Of a DNA stretch of 64,000 nucleotides, positions 26,450 to 35,746 are shown one piece after another. The translations under genes and the position numbers were made by a program. The notes under the pieces are model-generated. The model saw only the letters and a list, made by a program, of their open reading frames with translations, had not been told where the DNA came from and made no database searches. The stretch lies in the NCBI GenBank assembly GCA_934098295.1, contig CAKONV010000004.1:62001-126000 (forward strand), given 5' to 3'. How positions within the stretch are numbered: position 1 is the first letter of the stretch; every line of letters begins with the position of its first letter. Origin of the DNA: an uncultured Bacilli bacterium (GTDB taxonomy: Bacteria; Bacillota_I; Bacilli_A; ML615J-28; CAG-313).

Positions 26450-27855
26450 TATTTATTTCCTCCTTTTCCACCAACAGTCATATGTGAAACTCTAATTGTT
26501 GGTTGACCAACGTTAGTAGGAACTGATCCACTAAGACTTCCACACATACCTTGACCTAAGCTTCTATTGTTAGCTATCATATCAATATTAAACAAAACAT
26601 CTTTACCACTACCTACTAAAGTAGCACCTTTAACTGGTTTTGTTATTTTTCCATCTTCAATTAAATAACCAACATTTACCGCAAAGTTAAATTCACCTGT
26701 AGCTGGATTTACACTACCACCACCCATTTTAGCAGCAAATAGTCCATATTTAGTATTTTTAATAATTTCATCAAATGTTGAAGTACCATTTAAGAAATAA
26801 GTATTAGTCATTCTTGAAGTAGTTTGATATTTATATGATTCTCTTCTTGATGAACCGGTTGTTTTATGATTCATAATTTTTGAATTACGTTTATCAACCA
26901 AATAGCTCTTTAAAATACCATTTTCAATTAAAACGTTATAAGCTGATGGAGTACCTTCATCATCAACGTTTATTGAACCCCATTCATTTTCATCAACACC
27001 ACTATCGACAGCATTTACAATGTCACTAGCAACTTTGGTACCAAGTTTACCACAGAAAACTGATGCACCTTTAGCAACAGAGGTTGCTTCTAGACCATGA
27101 ACGCATGCTTCGTGAAGAATTACTCCACCAAAACCATTGTTAATAACAACAGGAATGTCGCCGCCAATCATATCATCAGCGTGTAACATGGTAACAGCAT
27201 CTTTAGCAGCTTCAACTGCAAAACTAGGTGTATCAAAACCATCAAACATTTCTAAGCCTTGATGCCTACCCCAGTTTACACTTCCGGGTTGCATAGACTT
27301 TCCATCTGATGCGATAGCTGTAAAGACAACTCTTGTATAAGCTCTTCTATCACTTGCCCAAGTTGAATCGCTAGCAAAAACAAAAATATCTTGACATCTT
27401 TCTATGAAACTACCAATATATTGAACAATTTCTTTACTATAATTCGTGATGACTTTGCCACCTTCTTTTAACATGTTAATTTCAAAATCTTTATTTTCAG
27501 TATTAACACGAATAGGGTTTACAACCTTTTTAGTCTTAACTTCTTTAAATGGTAAGACTTCCGTTTTTCTTGTTCCTTCAAAACTACTTGCAAGTTTACT
27601 AGCAACCTCAAGCAATTTTTCATAGCTACAATTTGTAATTGAGGCATTAACTTCCATATTATCTTTAATTACTCTTAAAGCGGCACCTTTAATTGTAGAT
27701 GAAGATGAAAGTGTAATTTTTTCGCCAGTCATTTGCAAATTATCATTAGTTTCCTTTTGCATGTAGACTTCAGCAAAATCGCCACCTGTTGCTAATGCTT
27801 TATCAAGAATTTCTTTTGCTTCTTTTTCTGTAAGGCCAAATAATTTATTTTCCAT
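26449..27855 (-). CDS. TldD family metalloprotease
   Basis: About 468 residues. The motif VILHEACVHGLEATSVAKG supplies the HExxxH zinc ligands of TldD; the C-terminal FNIDMIANNRSLGQGMCGS and VGQPTIRVSHMTVGG segments also match. I use ATG 27853-27855 (MENKLFGLT), eight bases after AGAGGT, over an ATG two codons earlier that abuts that site. The start lies inside the end of the Cys-Ala-rich protein gene, so translation is coupled. Known relatives digest peptides inside a closed cavity; here the likely substrate is a product of the neighbouring gene, by inference. Confidence 0.9.
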   Translation of the reverse strand: MENKLFGLTEKEAKEILDKALATGGDFAEVYMQKETNDNLQMTGEKITLSSSSTIKGAALRVIKDNMEVNASITNCSYEKLLEVASKLASSFEGTRKTEVLPFKEVKTKKVVNPIRVNTENKDFEINMLKEGGKVITNYSKEIVQYIGSFIERCQDIFVFASDSTWASDRRAYTRVVFTAIASDGKSMQPGSVNWGRHQGLEMFDGFDTPSFAVEAAKDAVTMLHADDMIGGDIPVVINNGFGGVILHEACVHGLEATSVAKGASVFCGKLGTKVASDIVNAVDSGVDENEWGSINVDDEGTPSAYNVLIENGILKSYLVDKRNSKIMNHKTTGSSRRESYKYQTTSRMTNTYFLNGTSTFDEIIKNTKYGLFAAKMGGGSVNPATGEFNFAVNVGYLIEDGKITKPVKGATLVGSGKDVLFNIDMIANNRSLGQGMCGSLSGSVPTNVGQPTIRVSHMTVGGKGGNK

Positions 27856-28882
27856 TTTCATTACCTCTTTCTTCTTTTTTTATAATTTCTATTACTTTTT
27901 CGCTTCTTAAATTAATATTGTAAAAATCTTTAACACTACATCCAGCTCTTCCACCACCGGCACAAGCGCAAGCACAACCGCCGCCACCAGAATGACCTTT
28001 GCCTCCACTAGAAACGCTATTAGGATTAACGATTCTTACACCTTTTTTATTAACACCTGGTCTATAGTATCTTCCACCAAAAAGATGATAATAAAACCAA
28101 GGATGATAACCATAATATGAACCAAAGCCACGATGATCTAAATATGGATCTTGGCTTCTTTTAGAAATTATCACAACGATTATGATAATTGCAAAGACAC
28201 CAACAACTGTAGCTATTATTCCAAATACTTGAGCAGGAGTCATATATGCAGAAGTATATTCACCTTTTTTACTTAAGCCTTTAAAGTTTGATTGATCATA
28301 TACTACTTTAAGTTTAACCGTTTCACGGTAAGAAAGGCTCGATGAGACTACGTAATAATCACCTTGTAAATTAGCACCTTCAATACTTTTTACATTCTTA
28401 GCGTTCCAACTAACTGTGCAAGACTTTACTTCAATTTCGTCGAACCACCCAGGATTATAATCGTAAATGCATTCATCTCCACTCAAAAAATACATTCGTG
28501 ATTGATGAATGGAAAAGGCAAAAGTTAAAGTTTCTCCTTCACGATAGTCTCTATCAAAGTCTATGCGGATGAAGGAACCACTATCGCTATAATATTTAAT
28601 TTTTTTAATATTAGCTGTTTCTTTCTTTAATTCATCAACATGATAATTAGGAATACCAATTTTAACCCACGATAAAGGACCTTCACTACTTGAATCTAAA
28701 ACTTTCCAAGTAATTTCAAAATGCATATCAAGGGTTCCATCTTCTCTTGGATCAATCTTAATATTGTATTCTTCGATTTCATCTAAAGGAAGATAACTAG
28801 CTTTTAATTTTACAAAATTAATCGTTAGTAATGAACAAAAACAAAATAAAGCTACTAATAGTTTTAAAGTTTTATTTTTCAT
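27845..28882 (-). CDS. Membrane protein with Cys-Ala-rich cytosolic tail (putative radical SAM substrate)
   Basis: This 345-residue protein has a signal peptide (1-28), an extracellular beta-rich domain (30-210), one transmembrane helix (217-240) and a ~105-residue cytosolic tail. The tail has aromatic/Gly patches (GYHPWFYYHLFGGRYY) and ends with SGGGGCACACAGGGRAGC (Cys303, 305, 307 and 315) and then SVKDFY. Alternating Cys-Ala-Cys-Ala next to Gly runs is unusual and looks like a modification target. The preceding gene is a radical SAM enzyme and the following two are TldD and PmbA, with overlaps or gaps of a few bases. I do not know a characterised homologue; membrane topology follows from the signal peptide and positive KR after the helix. 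Confidence 0.7.
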   Translation of the reverse strand: MKNKTLKLLVALFCFCSLLTINFVKLKASYLPLDEIEEYNIKIDPREDGTLDMHFEITWKVLDSSSEGPLSWVKIGIPNYHVDELKKETANIKKIKYYSDSGSFIRIDFDRDYREGETLTFAFSIHQSRMYFLSGDECIYDYNPGWFDEIEVKSCTVSWNAKNVKSIEGANLQGDYYVVSSSLSYRETVKLKVVYDQSNFKGLSKKGEYTSAYMTPAQVFGIIATVVGVFAIIIIVVIISKRSQDPYLDHRGFGSYYGYHPWFYYHLFGGRYYRPGVNKKGVRIVNPNSVSSGGKGHSGGGGCACACAGGGRAGCSVKDFYNINLRSEKVIEIIKKEERGNENGK

Positions 28883-28885
28883 TTT

Positions 28886-30271
28886 TTATTTTTCTCCTTT
28901 ATCTAAAGTGCTAAGTTGGCAATAGCCTTCCATTTTGCTACTATTCTTACGTATTTTTTTACAAGCACGGCTAGACCAAATTTTATTAAAACTTTCGTTT
29001 AGAAGATTACCTAAAGAATCACTATTTAACCAACTTTGACAAGGAATTACATCACCATTAGGGGCAACAGCCATATTAGATAAGCAAGCGCCACAAGATG
29101 GAACCGTAAGTCCCAAAGCTTTTAAACTATCTTCATTTAACCAACCAGGAGATGTAAAGTTCATTTCTAAATCATATTCTTTACTATTACATACATCTTT
29201 ACAGTATTTATTAGCTTCTGTAATTATTTCTAATAATTCATTCTTAGAAAGATAAGTATCCTTAGCTTCGTTAGTTAAAGAATTACCCGTCATGATTAAA
29301 CCTGAACATGTGAAATATCTAATACCTAAATTTTCTGCAAACTTTATGGTTTCTATGTAGTCAGCATTTAATTTACAAAGTGGAGTATTAATACTAACAT
29401 TTAAACCTGCGGCAAGAGCATTTTTGATACCTTCAACCGTCTTTTTAAAGGTTGAAGAGCCAACAAGCATATTATGTATTTCTTCCCTAGATGAATATAA
29501 AGTTACTTGTACACTGTCTAAAGAAGCATCAACCAATTCTTTGCACAATTGGCGAGTAAGTAATATTCCATTCGTATTAAGTCTGGTTACAAACCAAGAT
29601 GCATATTTAATTAATTCTGGTAAATCACTTCTTAATGTAGGTTCACCACCTGTAAAGGTAAGTTGAGGAATGCAAGCATTACGGCATTTATCAATAATTA
29701 TTTTCCAAGAAGCCGTATCTAATTCTTTAACTGTTGCTTCTTTTTGATTTCCAGCATAGCAATGTAAACATTTATTGTTACAATGCCATAAACCATTTTT
29801 ATACATTGAACTAACCATTAAATCCATTCGATGCGGAGCTTTCATATATTTGGCGTATTTGGAAAGAGTCATATAGCCAACATTACTTGATGGTATTTTG
29901 TTTTTCGCAATATCAACAAAAGTAGTAATAATATCTCTCAAGTCACTTTTTAACATCGTTTTTTTAGTTTTTGGAAAAACTTTAGCAGTATTATCAACAG
30001 CTTCATCGATTATATCATTAATGTTTTCATCGCTTAAAGACTTACCTTCATAACTTGTCGCAACATTAATAAATTCTCTTAATAAAATAGCCCAACCGGT
30101 TGTTAATGGTAAGATATCTTGACCATTAATTATAACAACCCATAAAACCCCTAATTTCACTTTCTTAGGAGGAATCAAATGAATTCTTACTACTCCTGGG
30201 CCATTAGGATCTAGGGTTATGTGAGATACACCATCAACTGATTTTAAATATTCGTTTAATTCTTTATACAT
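28886..30271 (-). CDS. Radical SAM/SPASM-like enzyme, putative peptide maturase
   Basis: This 461-residue protein has an N-terminal ~150-residue domain of unknown type, possibly for substrate binding. The radical SAM core has CNNKCLHC (Cys164, 168, 171; CxxxCxxC) and the SAM-binding TFTGGEPTLRSDL. Its C-terminal Cys-rich region (SCGACLSN, VIPCQSW, RACKK, GYCQL) resembles a SPASM/twitch auxiliary cluster site. Such enzymes install thioether or C-C crosslinks in ribosomal peptides. Its stop is 3 bases from the start of the Cys-Ala-rich protein, with TldD/PmbA next. AGAGGT precedes the ATG. The substrate assignment is inference from gene order. Confidence 0.88.
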   Translation of the reverse strand: MYKELNEYLKSVDGVSHITLDPNGPGVVRIHLIPPKKVKLGVLWVVIINGQDILPLTTGWAILLREFINVATSYEGKSLSDENINDIIDEAVDNTAKVFPKTKKTMLKSDLRDIITTFVDIAKNKIPSSNVGYMTLSKYAKYMKAPHRMDLMVSSMYKNGLWHCNNKCLHCYAGNQKEATVKELDTASWKIIIDKCRNACIPQLTFTGGEPTLRSDLPELIKYASWFVTRLNTNGILLTRQLCKELVDASLDSVQVTLYSSREEIHNMLVGSSTFKKTVEGIKNALAAGLNVSINTPLCKLNADYIETIKFAENLGIRYFTCSGLIMTGNSLTNEAKDTYLSKNELLEIITEANKYCKDVCNSKEYDLEMNFTSPGWLNEDSLKALGLTVPSCGACLSNMAVAPNGDVIPCQSWLNSDSLGNLLNESFNKIWSSRACKKIRKNSSKMEGYCQLSTLDKGEK

Positions 30272-30280
30272 TTTTACCTC

Positions 30281-31129
30281 TTATTTTTTTAAAATATCTG
30301 CAATATTTTTAGAAACGGCTTCTTCTGATTCAAGTGTTAATTTAGAAGCCTTAAGTCCTAAAGAAAATGCTTGTAGAAAACTATAATCATTTATAACTCC
30401 ATAAATAGTGGCAGCTAAAAAAGCATCGCCAGCACCAGTGGCATTAATAATATTTTCTACTTTTTCTACTTTTATTTCTTCTTTAATAGATTCATGGTAA
30501 TAATATAAATTTTTGCTTCCTCTTGTTACTACTAAATGCTTAGGCATTTGTGCTTGATTCTTTATTATATCATATTCATATTCATTAGCTTTTAATAAAT
30601 ATATTTTGTCTAAATAATTTTTAATTTTACAAGCCTTGCTGGTACTAATCGTATCACAAATAAACTTTTGATTAGGATAGTTTGTTAAAAGATAACCAAG
30701 TGTTTCTACACTTAAGTTTGTATCAATAACAACATAATCGCTTTCTTTTATTAAGCTTTTATAATTTTCTAAAAACTCTTTATCGATAAGTTTTGTAACC
30801 AAACTATCACAAATAGCAATTTCCATTTCACCTTTTTCATCATGAATTGCAAGATAACTAGCTGTTATAAATGATGAACAGTCAGGCTTAATAACTTTTA
30901 CCCCTTTTTCTTTTAATTGGTTTTCCATCTTTACACCTAAAGGATCATTACCAATGGCTGTAATAAAAGTTAGTTCAACCCCTAAATTAGCTAAATTTTC
31001 AACAATATTTCTAGCGACACCACCAAAACTAATTTCTACCATTCCAGGGTTAGAATCATATTCTCTTAAAGGAGCAAAAGACTTGCCAATATAATCAATA
31101 TTTGAGCCACCAACAACTAATATTTTCAT
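30281..31129 (-). CDS. PfkB-family carbohydrate/nucleoside kinase
   Basis: A 282-residue ribokinase-fold enzyme. GGSNIDYIGKS is at the N-terminus, SFGGVARNIVENLANLG holds the sugar-binding Gly pair, and the catalytic NATGAGDAFLAATIYG holds the general base Asp. The GGSNIDYIG/GGVARNIVENL pattern resembles pseudouridine kinase (PsuK/YeiC) more than ribokinase. However, no psuG glycosidase lies beside it, so the substrate is left open. AAAGGTGG precedes the ATG and TATAAT lies near 31158-31163. Confidence 0.85.
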   Translation of the reverse strand: MKILVVGGSNIDYIGKSFAPLREYDSNPGMVEISFGGVARNIVENLANLGVELTFITAIGNDPLGVKMENQLKEKGVKVIKPDCSSFITASYLAIHDEKGEMEIAICDSLVTKLIDKEFLENYKSLIKESDYVVIDTNLSVETLGYLLTNYPNQKFICDTISTSKACKIKNYLDKIYLLKANEYEYDIIKNQAQMPKHLVVTRGSKNLYYYHESIKEEIKVEKVENIINATGAGDAFLAATIYGVINDYSFLQAFSLGLKASKLTLESEEAVSKNIADILKK

Positions 31130-31208
31130 TAAAAATTACCACCTTTACTCCTATTATTATACCATTATTTGCCTTTAAATGCTTTATTATAACAAAGAAA
31201 TCTATCGA

Positions 31209-32264
31209 TTATTTATCAATTTTATATTCGTTATAAATATCTAAAAACTCTTGATCAGTTATTAAATTTTTTAGTTCCGTAGTAATTTCTTCATGATGAT
31301 TAGCAAAGAATATTGTTGATGGTTCTCCATAGTAAAATTTTACATTTTCTTTAGCTATTCGAGAACTATAATCTAAGTTATTATAGATTTCTTTAGCTTG
31401 TTTGATATTAAGTAAATAGTTTTGATCTCTTAATTTATATTTACAATAAGCTTGCAAGATGTGAAGGCGCATTTTTATAAAGTTAAATGGTGAATTATTA
31501 CCTTTCTCTAAACTAGTAATAAAATTTAATAACCAAATAATTTTGTCAATAGCTTCTTTAAAATAATTTCGTTTAATATCACAATTAATATTAGTGAGCA
31601 TTCCGTTGCTAACCATTTCAAAAAATAAAGCAAAGTTTTTAGATGTCATGATTAAAGCTTCATCATACATTTCTTTTCGGTAATAATTTCTAGCTAGTAA
31701 AAAATCTTTATCTATGCATATTGATAATTTATTTAAATAATCAATAGCTTCATCATATTTACCTAAATTAGAATACGTAATAGCAATAATTTCATATATT
31801 TCATTTGTAGAAATGTTATTTTCAACCAATTGATGATTTAAATCCATGAGTTTAAAAGCACATTCAAGAGCTTTCTCCAAATATTCATGATTATTTTTTT
31901 CTAATCCATAAGAAAATAAATACAACAAAACCTTATAAATTAAAACCGCATTATTACTGTATTTCTTTAACGCAATGTTTAAATCATCATATTCTAAATC
32001 AAAACTTTTTTCTCTTGTAGCTTTTTCTAATTCATTAATAAATAATTCTAGTGACGATTTTTTTATATCATAGTTTAAAATATAATCAATCGATACCTCA
32101 AAAAAATATGACAATTTCACTAATAGTTCTAAACTTGGTTCGGCTTGATAATTTTCCCATTTACAAATTGTACTTGTCGAAACATCTAAAATATTAGCTA
32201 GTTCTTCTTGGCTAATTTTTTTATTTTTTCTTAATTCTTTTATTCTTTCACCGTATTTAGTCAT
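31209..32264 (-). CDS. XRE-type regulator with TPR-like C-domain
   Basis: This 351-residue cytosolic protein has an N-terminal helix-turn-helix of the Cro/XRE type (RIKELRKNKKISQEELANIL, then STSTICKWENYQAEPS) at residues 5-60. A helical repeat region follows, with patterns such as EIIAITYSNLGKYDEAIDYL resembling TPRs. This layout matches Rgg/PlcR-type peptide-sensing regulators, but no pheromone gene is visible nearby. It is transcribed alone. Confidence 0.82.
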   Translation of the reverse strand: MTKYGERIKELRKNKKISQEELANILDVSTSTICKWENYQAEPSLELLVKLSYFFEVSIDYILNYDIKKSSLELFINELEKATREKSFDLEYDDLNIALKKYSNNAVLIYKVLLYLFSYGLEKNNHEYLEKALECAFKLMDLNHQLVENNISTNEIYEIIAITYSNLGKYDEAIDYLNKLSICIDKDFLLARNYYRKEMYDEALIMTSKNFALFFEMVSNGMLTNINCDIKRNYFKEAIDKIIWLLNFITSLEKGNNSPFNFIKMRLHILQAYCKYKLRDQNYLLNIKQAKEIYNNLDYSSRIAKENVKFYYGEPSTIFFANHHEEITTELKNLITDQEFLDIYNEYKIDK

Positions 32265-32395
32265 ATCTTCAATTTATCTTTCCTTTTTACAAACTACATA
32301 TATTATACAAAAAATGGTAACAAATAGCAATATTTATATTTCAAAAAAACTAAAAAATTTTTTTCCAAAATAGAAATTTTTTATTAAAAAGAAAA

Positions 32396-32430
32396 TAATG
32401 CTTTTGACTTTTATAGTCAAGAGCATTATT
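32396..32430 (-). terminator. Second hairpin downstream of the GGDEF gene
   Basis: TAATGCTCTTGACT pairs with AGTCAAAAGCATTA, one mismatch, followed by a T-rich tract on the minus strand. Confidence 0.6.
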
Positions 32431-32495
32431 TTACTTAAATATTAACCTTTTTTTGACTTTTTCTTAAAACTATAATTATAACTATAATCCCTTAC

Positions 32496-32528
32496 ATAAA
32501 AAAAGTTATAGAATAGTTCTATAACTTT
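32496..32528 (-). terminator. Terminator after the diguanylate cyclase gene
   Basis: A 12-base perfect stem (AAAGTTATAGAA/TTCTATAACTTT) is followed by a T-run on the minus strand, 17 bases after the stop. Confidence 0.82.
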
Positions 32529-32544
32529 AAAATCTATTATTAAA

Positions 32545-33717
32545 TTAATTTTTAAAGATATTGTTGCCATAAATGACGCAATTTTTTCCACTAGACTTAC
32601 CTTTATGAAGAGCCTTATCAGCTTCAAATGCATAATCGATGTCCAATAATTCTTCTTTTAAAATCTTTGATAAGCCAACAGTAATCGTTACTAAATCAAA
32701 ATTTGTACCATCATTTCGATTAATTTTTTCTTGATAAATATAATTATTAATCTTTAGACCATAATCAATTAATTCTTTATCAGATACATTTTCTAATAGC
32801 ATAATAAATTCTTCGCCACCATATCTAAATAAATAGTTATTATTTTCATAGGCAAACTTTTTAGCCAAACTTGCTACTCTAACTAATGCCTTATCACCTT
32901 CACTATGCGAATATTTATCATTAAAAATTTTAAAATTATCAATATCAAAAAAGATAACACCAATATTATCAACATTTTTATATTTCAAAATATTCCAATA
33001 TTCATCTAAAGCTCTTCTATTCAAACATTTAGTAAGAGTATCGACATAAGCCATTTCCAAGAGTTGATCATTTAAGTTATCTACTTCTATTTCTTTTAAC
33101 GCAAGTTTATTAGAAAATTTGTAGTAAAAAACATAAGTTACAATAAAATAAGAAATTAAGACAAGATATTGAAACAAAGGAGCACTTCCATTTTTAACAA
33201 AAGCAATTGGCATTGTTAAACTAATTATGGAAGCAATGACAATAATTACAGAATCTATTAAACGAGGAAGTGGTATAAATACAAAAATAAAAACACTCAA
33301 AGTTGCAAGGGAAATATCTTGAAATTTATCATTAACTGGAGCAAAACCAATATTTTTTTGCTGTTCAATATTAATACCAATTACGGCTGCTACAATTACT
33401 AAATAATATAAAAGAAAAGAAATCCTCTTTACTAATTTATTAAACTTATCTCGTTTAAAAGCCATTATCACCATATAAATAGAAAAAACAATTCTACAAA
33501 TTAAAAATGGTAGTAAAAAGGAGTTTATAATACTAACTTCTTTACTTAATGTTGATAAAACAATCCAAAACAAATCCGTAAGAATTACTAAGATTCCAAT
33601 AACAGAAATAGAGTTAAAATTTTTATTTTCAACCACTTCATAAACTTCACTTTTTTTCTTTGGTTCTTTTTTTAAAACTTCTTTTAGATATTTATCAAAT
33701 AAAACATTATCATTCAT
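32545..33717 (-). CDS. Membrane diguanylate cyclase (GGDEF)
   Basis: About 390 residues, started at ATG 33715-33717 (MNDNVLFDKYLKEV) in preference to an unsupported upstream TTG. Residues about 40-200 form six hydrophobic segments, and a GGDEF domain follows. That domain has DTLTKCLNRRALDEYW, GVIFFDIDNFKIFNDKYSH and the intact active site FRYGGEEFIMLLEN. It should make c-di-GMP from two GTP. No RxxD inhibitory site is obvious before the GGEEF. It is the only intact synthase in the window and a candidate supplier of ligand for the riboswitch at 19802. It is last in a unit with the EEP hydrolase and the lipoprotein phosphatase. Confidence 0.9.
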   Translation of the reverse strand: MNDNVLFDKYLKEVLKKEPKKKSEVYEVVENKNFNSISVIGILVILTDLFWIVLSTLSKEVSIINSFLLPFLICRIVFSIYMVIMAFKRDKFNKLVKRISFLLYYLVIVAAVIGINIEQQKNIGFAPVNDKFQDISLATLSVFIFVFIPLPRLIDSVIIVIASIISLTMPIAFVKNGSAPLFQYLVLISYFIVTYVFYYKFSNKLALKEIEVDNLNDQLLEMAYVDTLTKCLNRRALDEYWNILKYKNVDNIGVIFFDIDNFKIFNDKYSHSEGDKALVRVASLAKKFAYENNNYLFRYGGEEFIMLLENVSDKELIDYGLKINNYIYQEKINRNDGTNFDLVTITVGLSKILKEELLDIDYAFEADKALHKGKSSGKNCVIYGNNIFKN

Positions 33718-33769
33718 ATAATCTTTCACTTTCGTCTTCAAAATTACTTTGTTAGTTTAACAACATTTG

Positions 33770-34489
33770 TTAATCAATCCTAATTTTACAAACATAAGGA
33801 AAATGGTCACTAGCTACAATATTAGGAATACTAGCCGTGATGACATCGATGTTTTTTGTAAAAATATAATCAATTTTACGATTAGGTTTTATAGAAGGAA
33901 AAGTTAACAATGGTTCTTTTACCAAATTAGATGTATCATTAATTATACTTCCTATTCTTTTTATTAGTTCATCATTTGGTTCCATGTTAAAATCACCCAT
34001 TAAAATAGTTGGTCCATCTATTGTGGTTATAATTTTTGTAACCTCTTCAACAGCATTAATTTGTTCGCCTCTAGCAAGTCCCATATGCGTTACTACAACA
34101 TTAATAATTTTTCCTAAAACATCAATCTGAGAAACAATTATAGCTCTTGATTCATAGTAACAACATTCATCTTTTTTTATTGGATCTAAAATAGGAATAA
34201 TTTTGCTACTAACAATTGGAAATTTAGAAATAAGAGCATTCCCATAAGGTCCACCAGATGGAACATAGATAGCTGGTCCAAAGAAATAATATTTGAAACC
34301 TAACGACTCAGCAATGATTTTAGTTTGATCAACGTAAAATTCATCAGGCCCATCACCTCTAACCTCATTTAAGCCAATAATTACAGCTTCATTTTTTTTA
34401 ATTACATCAGCCATTAAATAAGGATTAAAATTACGTTTTACAAAATCTCTAGTACTTTGAATATTAAAGGTCATTACTTTAAGTTCCAT
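33770..34489 (-). CDS. Endonuclease/exonuclease/phosphatase family hydrolase
   Basis: About 239 residues, started at ATG 34487-34489 (MELKVMTFNIQSTRD), though a GTG overlapping the previous stop is possible. The metal-dependent EEP fold is shown by MTFNIQSTRD, IIGLNEVRGDGPDE, VVVTHMGLA, TILMGDFNMEP, KIDYIFTKNI and the final ASDHFPYVCKI. The class covers nucleases, sphingomyelinases and phosphodiesterases. There is no signal peptide, so it acts in the cytosol. It is coupled to the lipoprotein phosphatase upstream. Confidence 0.87.
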   Translation of the reverse strand: MELKVMTFNIQSTRDFVKRNFNPYLMADVIKKNEAVIIGLNEVRGDGPDEFYVDQTKIIAESLGFKYYFFGPAIYVPSGGPYGNALISKFPIVSSKIIPILDPIKKDECCYYESRAIIVSQIDVLGKIINVVVTHMGLARGEQINAVEEVTKIITTIDGPTILMGDFNMEPNDELIKRIGSIINDTSNLVKEPLLTFPSIKPNRKIDYIFTKNIDVITASIPNIVASDHFPYVCKIRID

Positions 34490-34494
34490 ATTTT

Positions 34495-35565
34495 TTACCA
34501 CATTATTTCAATTAGATTATCAATATCATTTTTATCAACCCCAATAGATAATAAATATTGATAAGTTTTTTCTTGTAAGCTATTACCATTACAAGCCTTA
34601 ATTACATTTAAATAGTTATTAATAGCAGTAGGCGTACGCATTGATCCAATTTGACCAAAATTTGAAAATAAATAATCGCGGTATAGATCGTCTTCATTAA
34701 CGCCTAAAATACTATTAATTAAAAAAGCTACCATACCTGTACGATCGGTTCCAATACTACAATGAAAAAATAACGGATAATTATTTTTATTTCCAAGTAT
34801 AGAAAAAACTTGTTTTATTTCATTAGGATTTAATGTTAAACAATTACCATTAGAAACCATTGGGATGGAATAATATTTTACGTTATTACCTAACAAACTA
34901 TAATTTATTCCTCCATTTTCATTATCAACTGTTTTTCTTAAATCAATTTCGGTTTTTACTCCTAGTTTATTAAAAGCATCAATTCCTTTTTCACTAATTA
35001 AAGGGGTAGTCGATTCATCATCATTTAATTTGCTAGTTCTGTAAATTAATCCTTGTTTAGTTCTTTTACCATTAACTAAATAACCACCTAAATCTCTTAC
35101 ATTAGTAACACCATCAATATATAAATTACGAATTTTATCATCGATGACTTTAAATTCTTTTAAATTTGAAGATACTGTATCAGTATCGTTAGTTGCAACT
35201 ATCTCCCAATAATATTCTTGAGCAATTTTCAAATTATATACTTCATAAAAGGTTTCATCTACTTTTTCATCACTTACTAAGATTGTTTTTTCCTTATCTT
35301 CATAAATTTTTATTTCATAAGTAATACTACCATTTAAGGAAGAACAAAATGAAGAATCCCAAGTTAACTTAATGGGAACTGGATAACTAAGTTCTTTTTT
35401 GCCATTAGCGTAAATTGTAGCAAGTTTATAATCGGTTTTTAAGTAATCATTTTGTAAGTTGGTATGAATACTATATTCATTTGTTCCTAATTCTTCTTTT
35501 TTCTTACAACTAAAAGTGGTTGATAAAAGAAGCAACACTAAAATTAAAAAAATAAACCTCTTCAT
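34495..35565 (-). CDS. Lipoprotein tyrosine/serine phosphatase
   Basis: This 356-residue exported lipoprotein has a lipobox LSTTFSC at residues 14-20. An N-terminal fibronectin-III-like domain (ATIYANGKKELSYPVPIKLT) is followed by a tyrosine-phosphatase-like domain. Its NVRDLGGYLVNGKRTKQGLI entry and the P-loop FHCSIGTDRTGMVAFL (CX5R with the catalytic Cys and Arg) match the PF13350 family. Members dephosphorylate proteins or phosphoinositides. Its surface location is unusual for a signalling phosphatase; a role in scavenging or host interaction is possible but unproven. Confidence 0.88.
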   Translation of the reverse strand: MKRFIFLILVLLLLSTTFSCKKKEELGTNEYSIHTNLQNDYLKTDYKLATIYANGKKELSYPVPIKLTWDSSFCSSLNGSITYEIKIYEDKEKTILVSDEKVDETFYEVYNLKIAQEYYWEIVATNDTDTVSSNLKEFKVIDDKIRNLYIDGVTNVRDLGGYLVNGKRTKQGLIYRTSKLNDDESTTPLISEKGIDAFNKLGVKTEIDLRKTVDNENGGINYSLLGNNVKYYSIPMVSNGNCLTLNPNEIKQVFSILGNKNNYPLFFHCSIGTDRTGMVAFLINSILGVNEDDLYRDYLFSNFGQIGSMRTPTAINNYLNVIKACNGNSLQEKTYQYLLSIGVDKNDIDNLIEIMW

Positions 35566-35602
35566 TCTTATTCTCCTCTTCTTTATTTCTTTTTTTTAGA
35601 GA

Positions 35603-35658
35603 GTAAAAACAAGATAATAACTAAAAAGTGATTAATCTCTTTAATTGTCATCTTGTTT
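35603..35658 (-). terminator. Attenuator-like hairpin in the phosphatase leader
   Basis: AAACAAGATGA pairs with TTATCTTGTTT around a 30-base loop containing a smaller hairpin, followed by TTTTTACTC on the minus strand. It lies between the promoter and the start codon at 35565, so it could terminate early transcripts. Confidence 0.5.
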
Positions 35659-35717
35659 GTAAATTATTAATATAATTTTATTTCCCTCATGTATTATTAA
35701 TCATATAATATACAAAT

Positions 35718-35746
35718 ATTATACACAAAATCTACCAATAAAGCAA
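35718..35746 (-). promoter_or_regulatory. Promoter for phosphatase-EEP-GGDEF unit
   Basis: Minus-strand TTGCTT (35741-35746), 17 bases, TATAAT (35718-35723). Confidence 0.65.

Larger units (their letters stand above)
32265..32544 (-). other. Intergenic region with two tandem hairpins
   Basis: It holds two intrinsic-terminator-like hairpins (32396-32430 and 32496-32528) and AT-rich sequence with the promoter area of the XRE gene near 32300-32330. No gene is supported. Confidence 0.4.

Noticed and set aside
32442..32633. Short frame overlapping the GGDEF gene end
   Set aside because: It covers a terminator hairpin and the 3' end of a real gene in another frame.
35583..35651. 22-codon leader peptide gene
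   Set aside because: No ribosome-binding site; the frame overlaps a hairpin that explains the sequence better.
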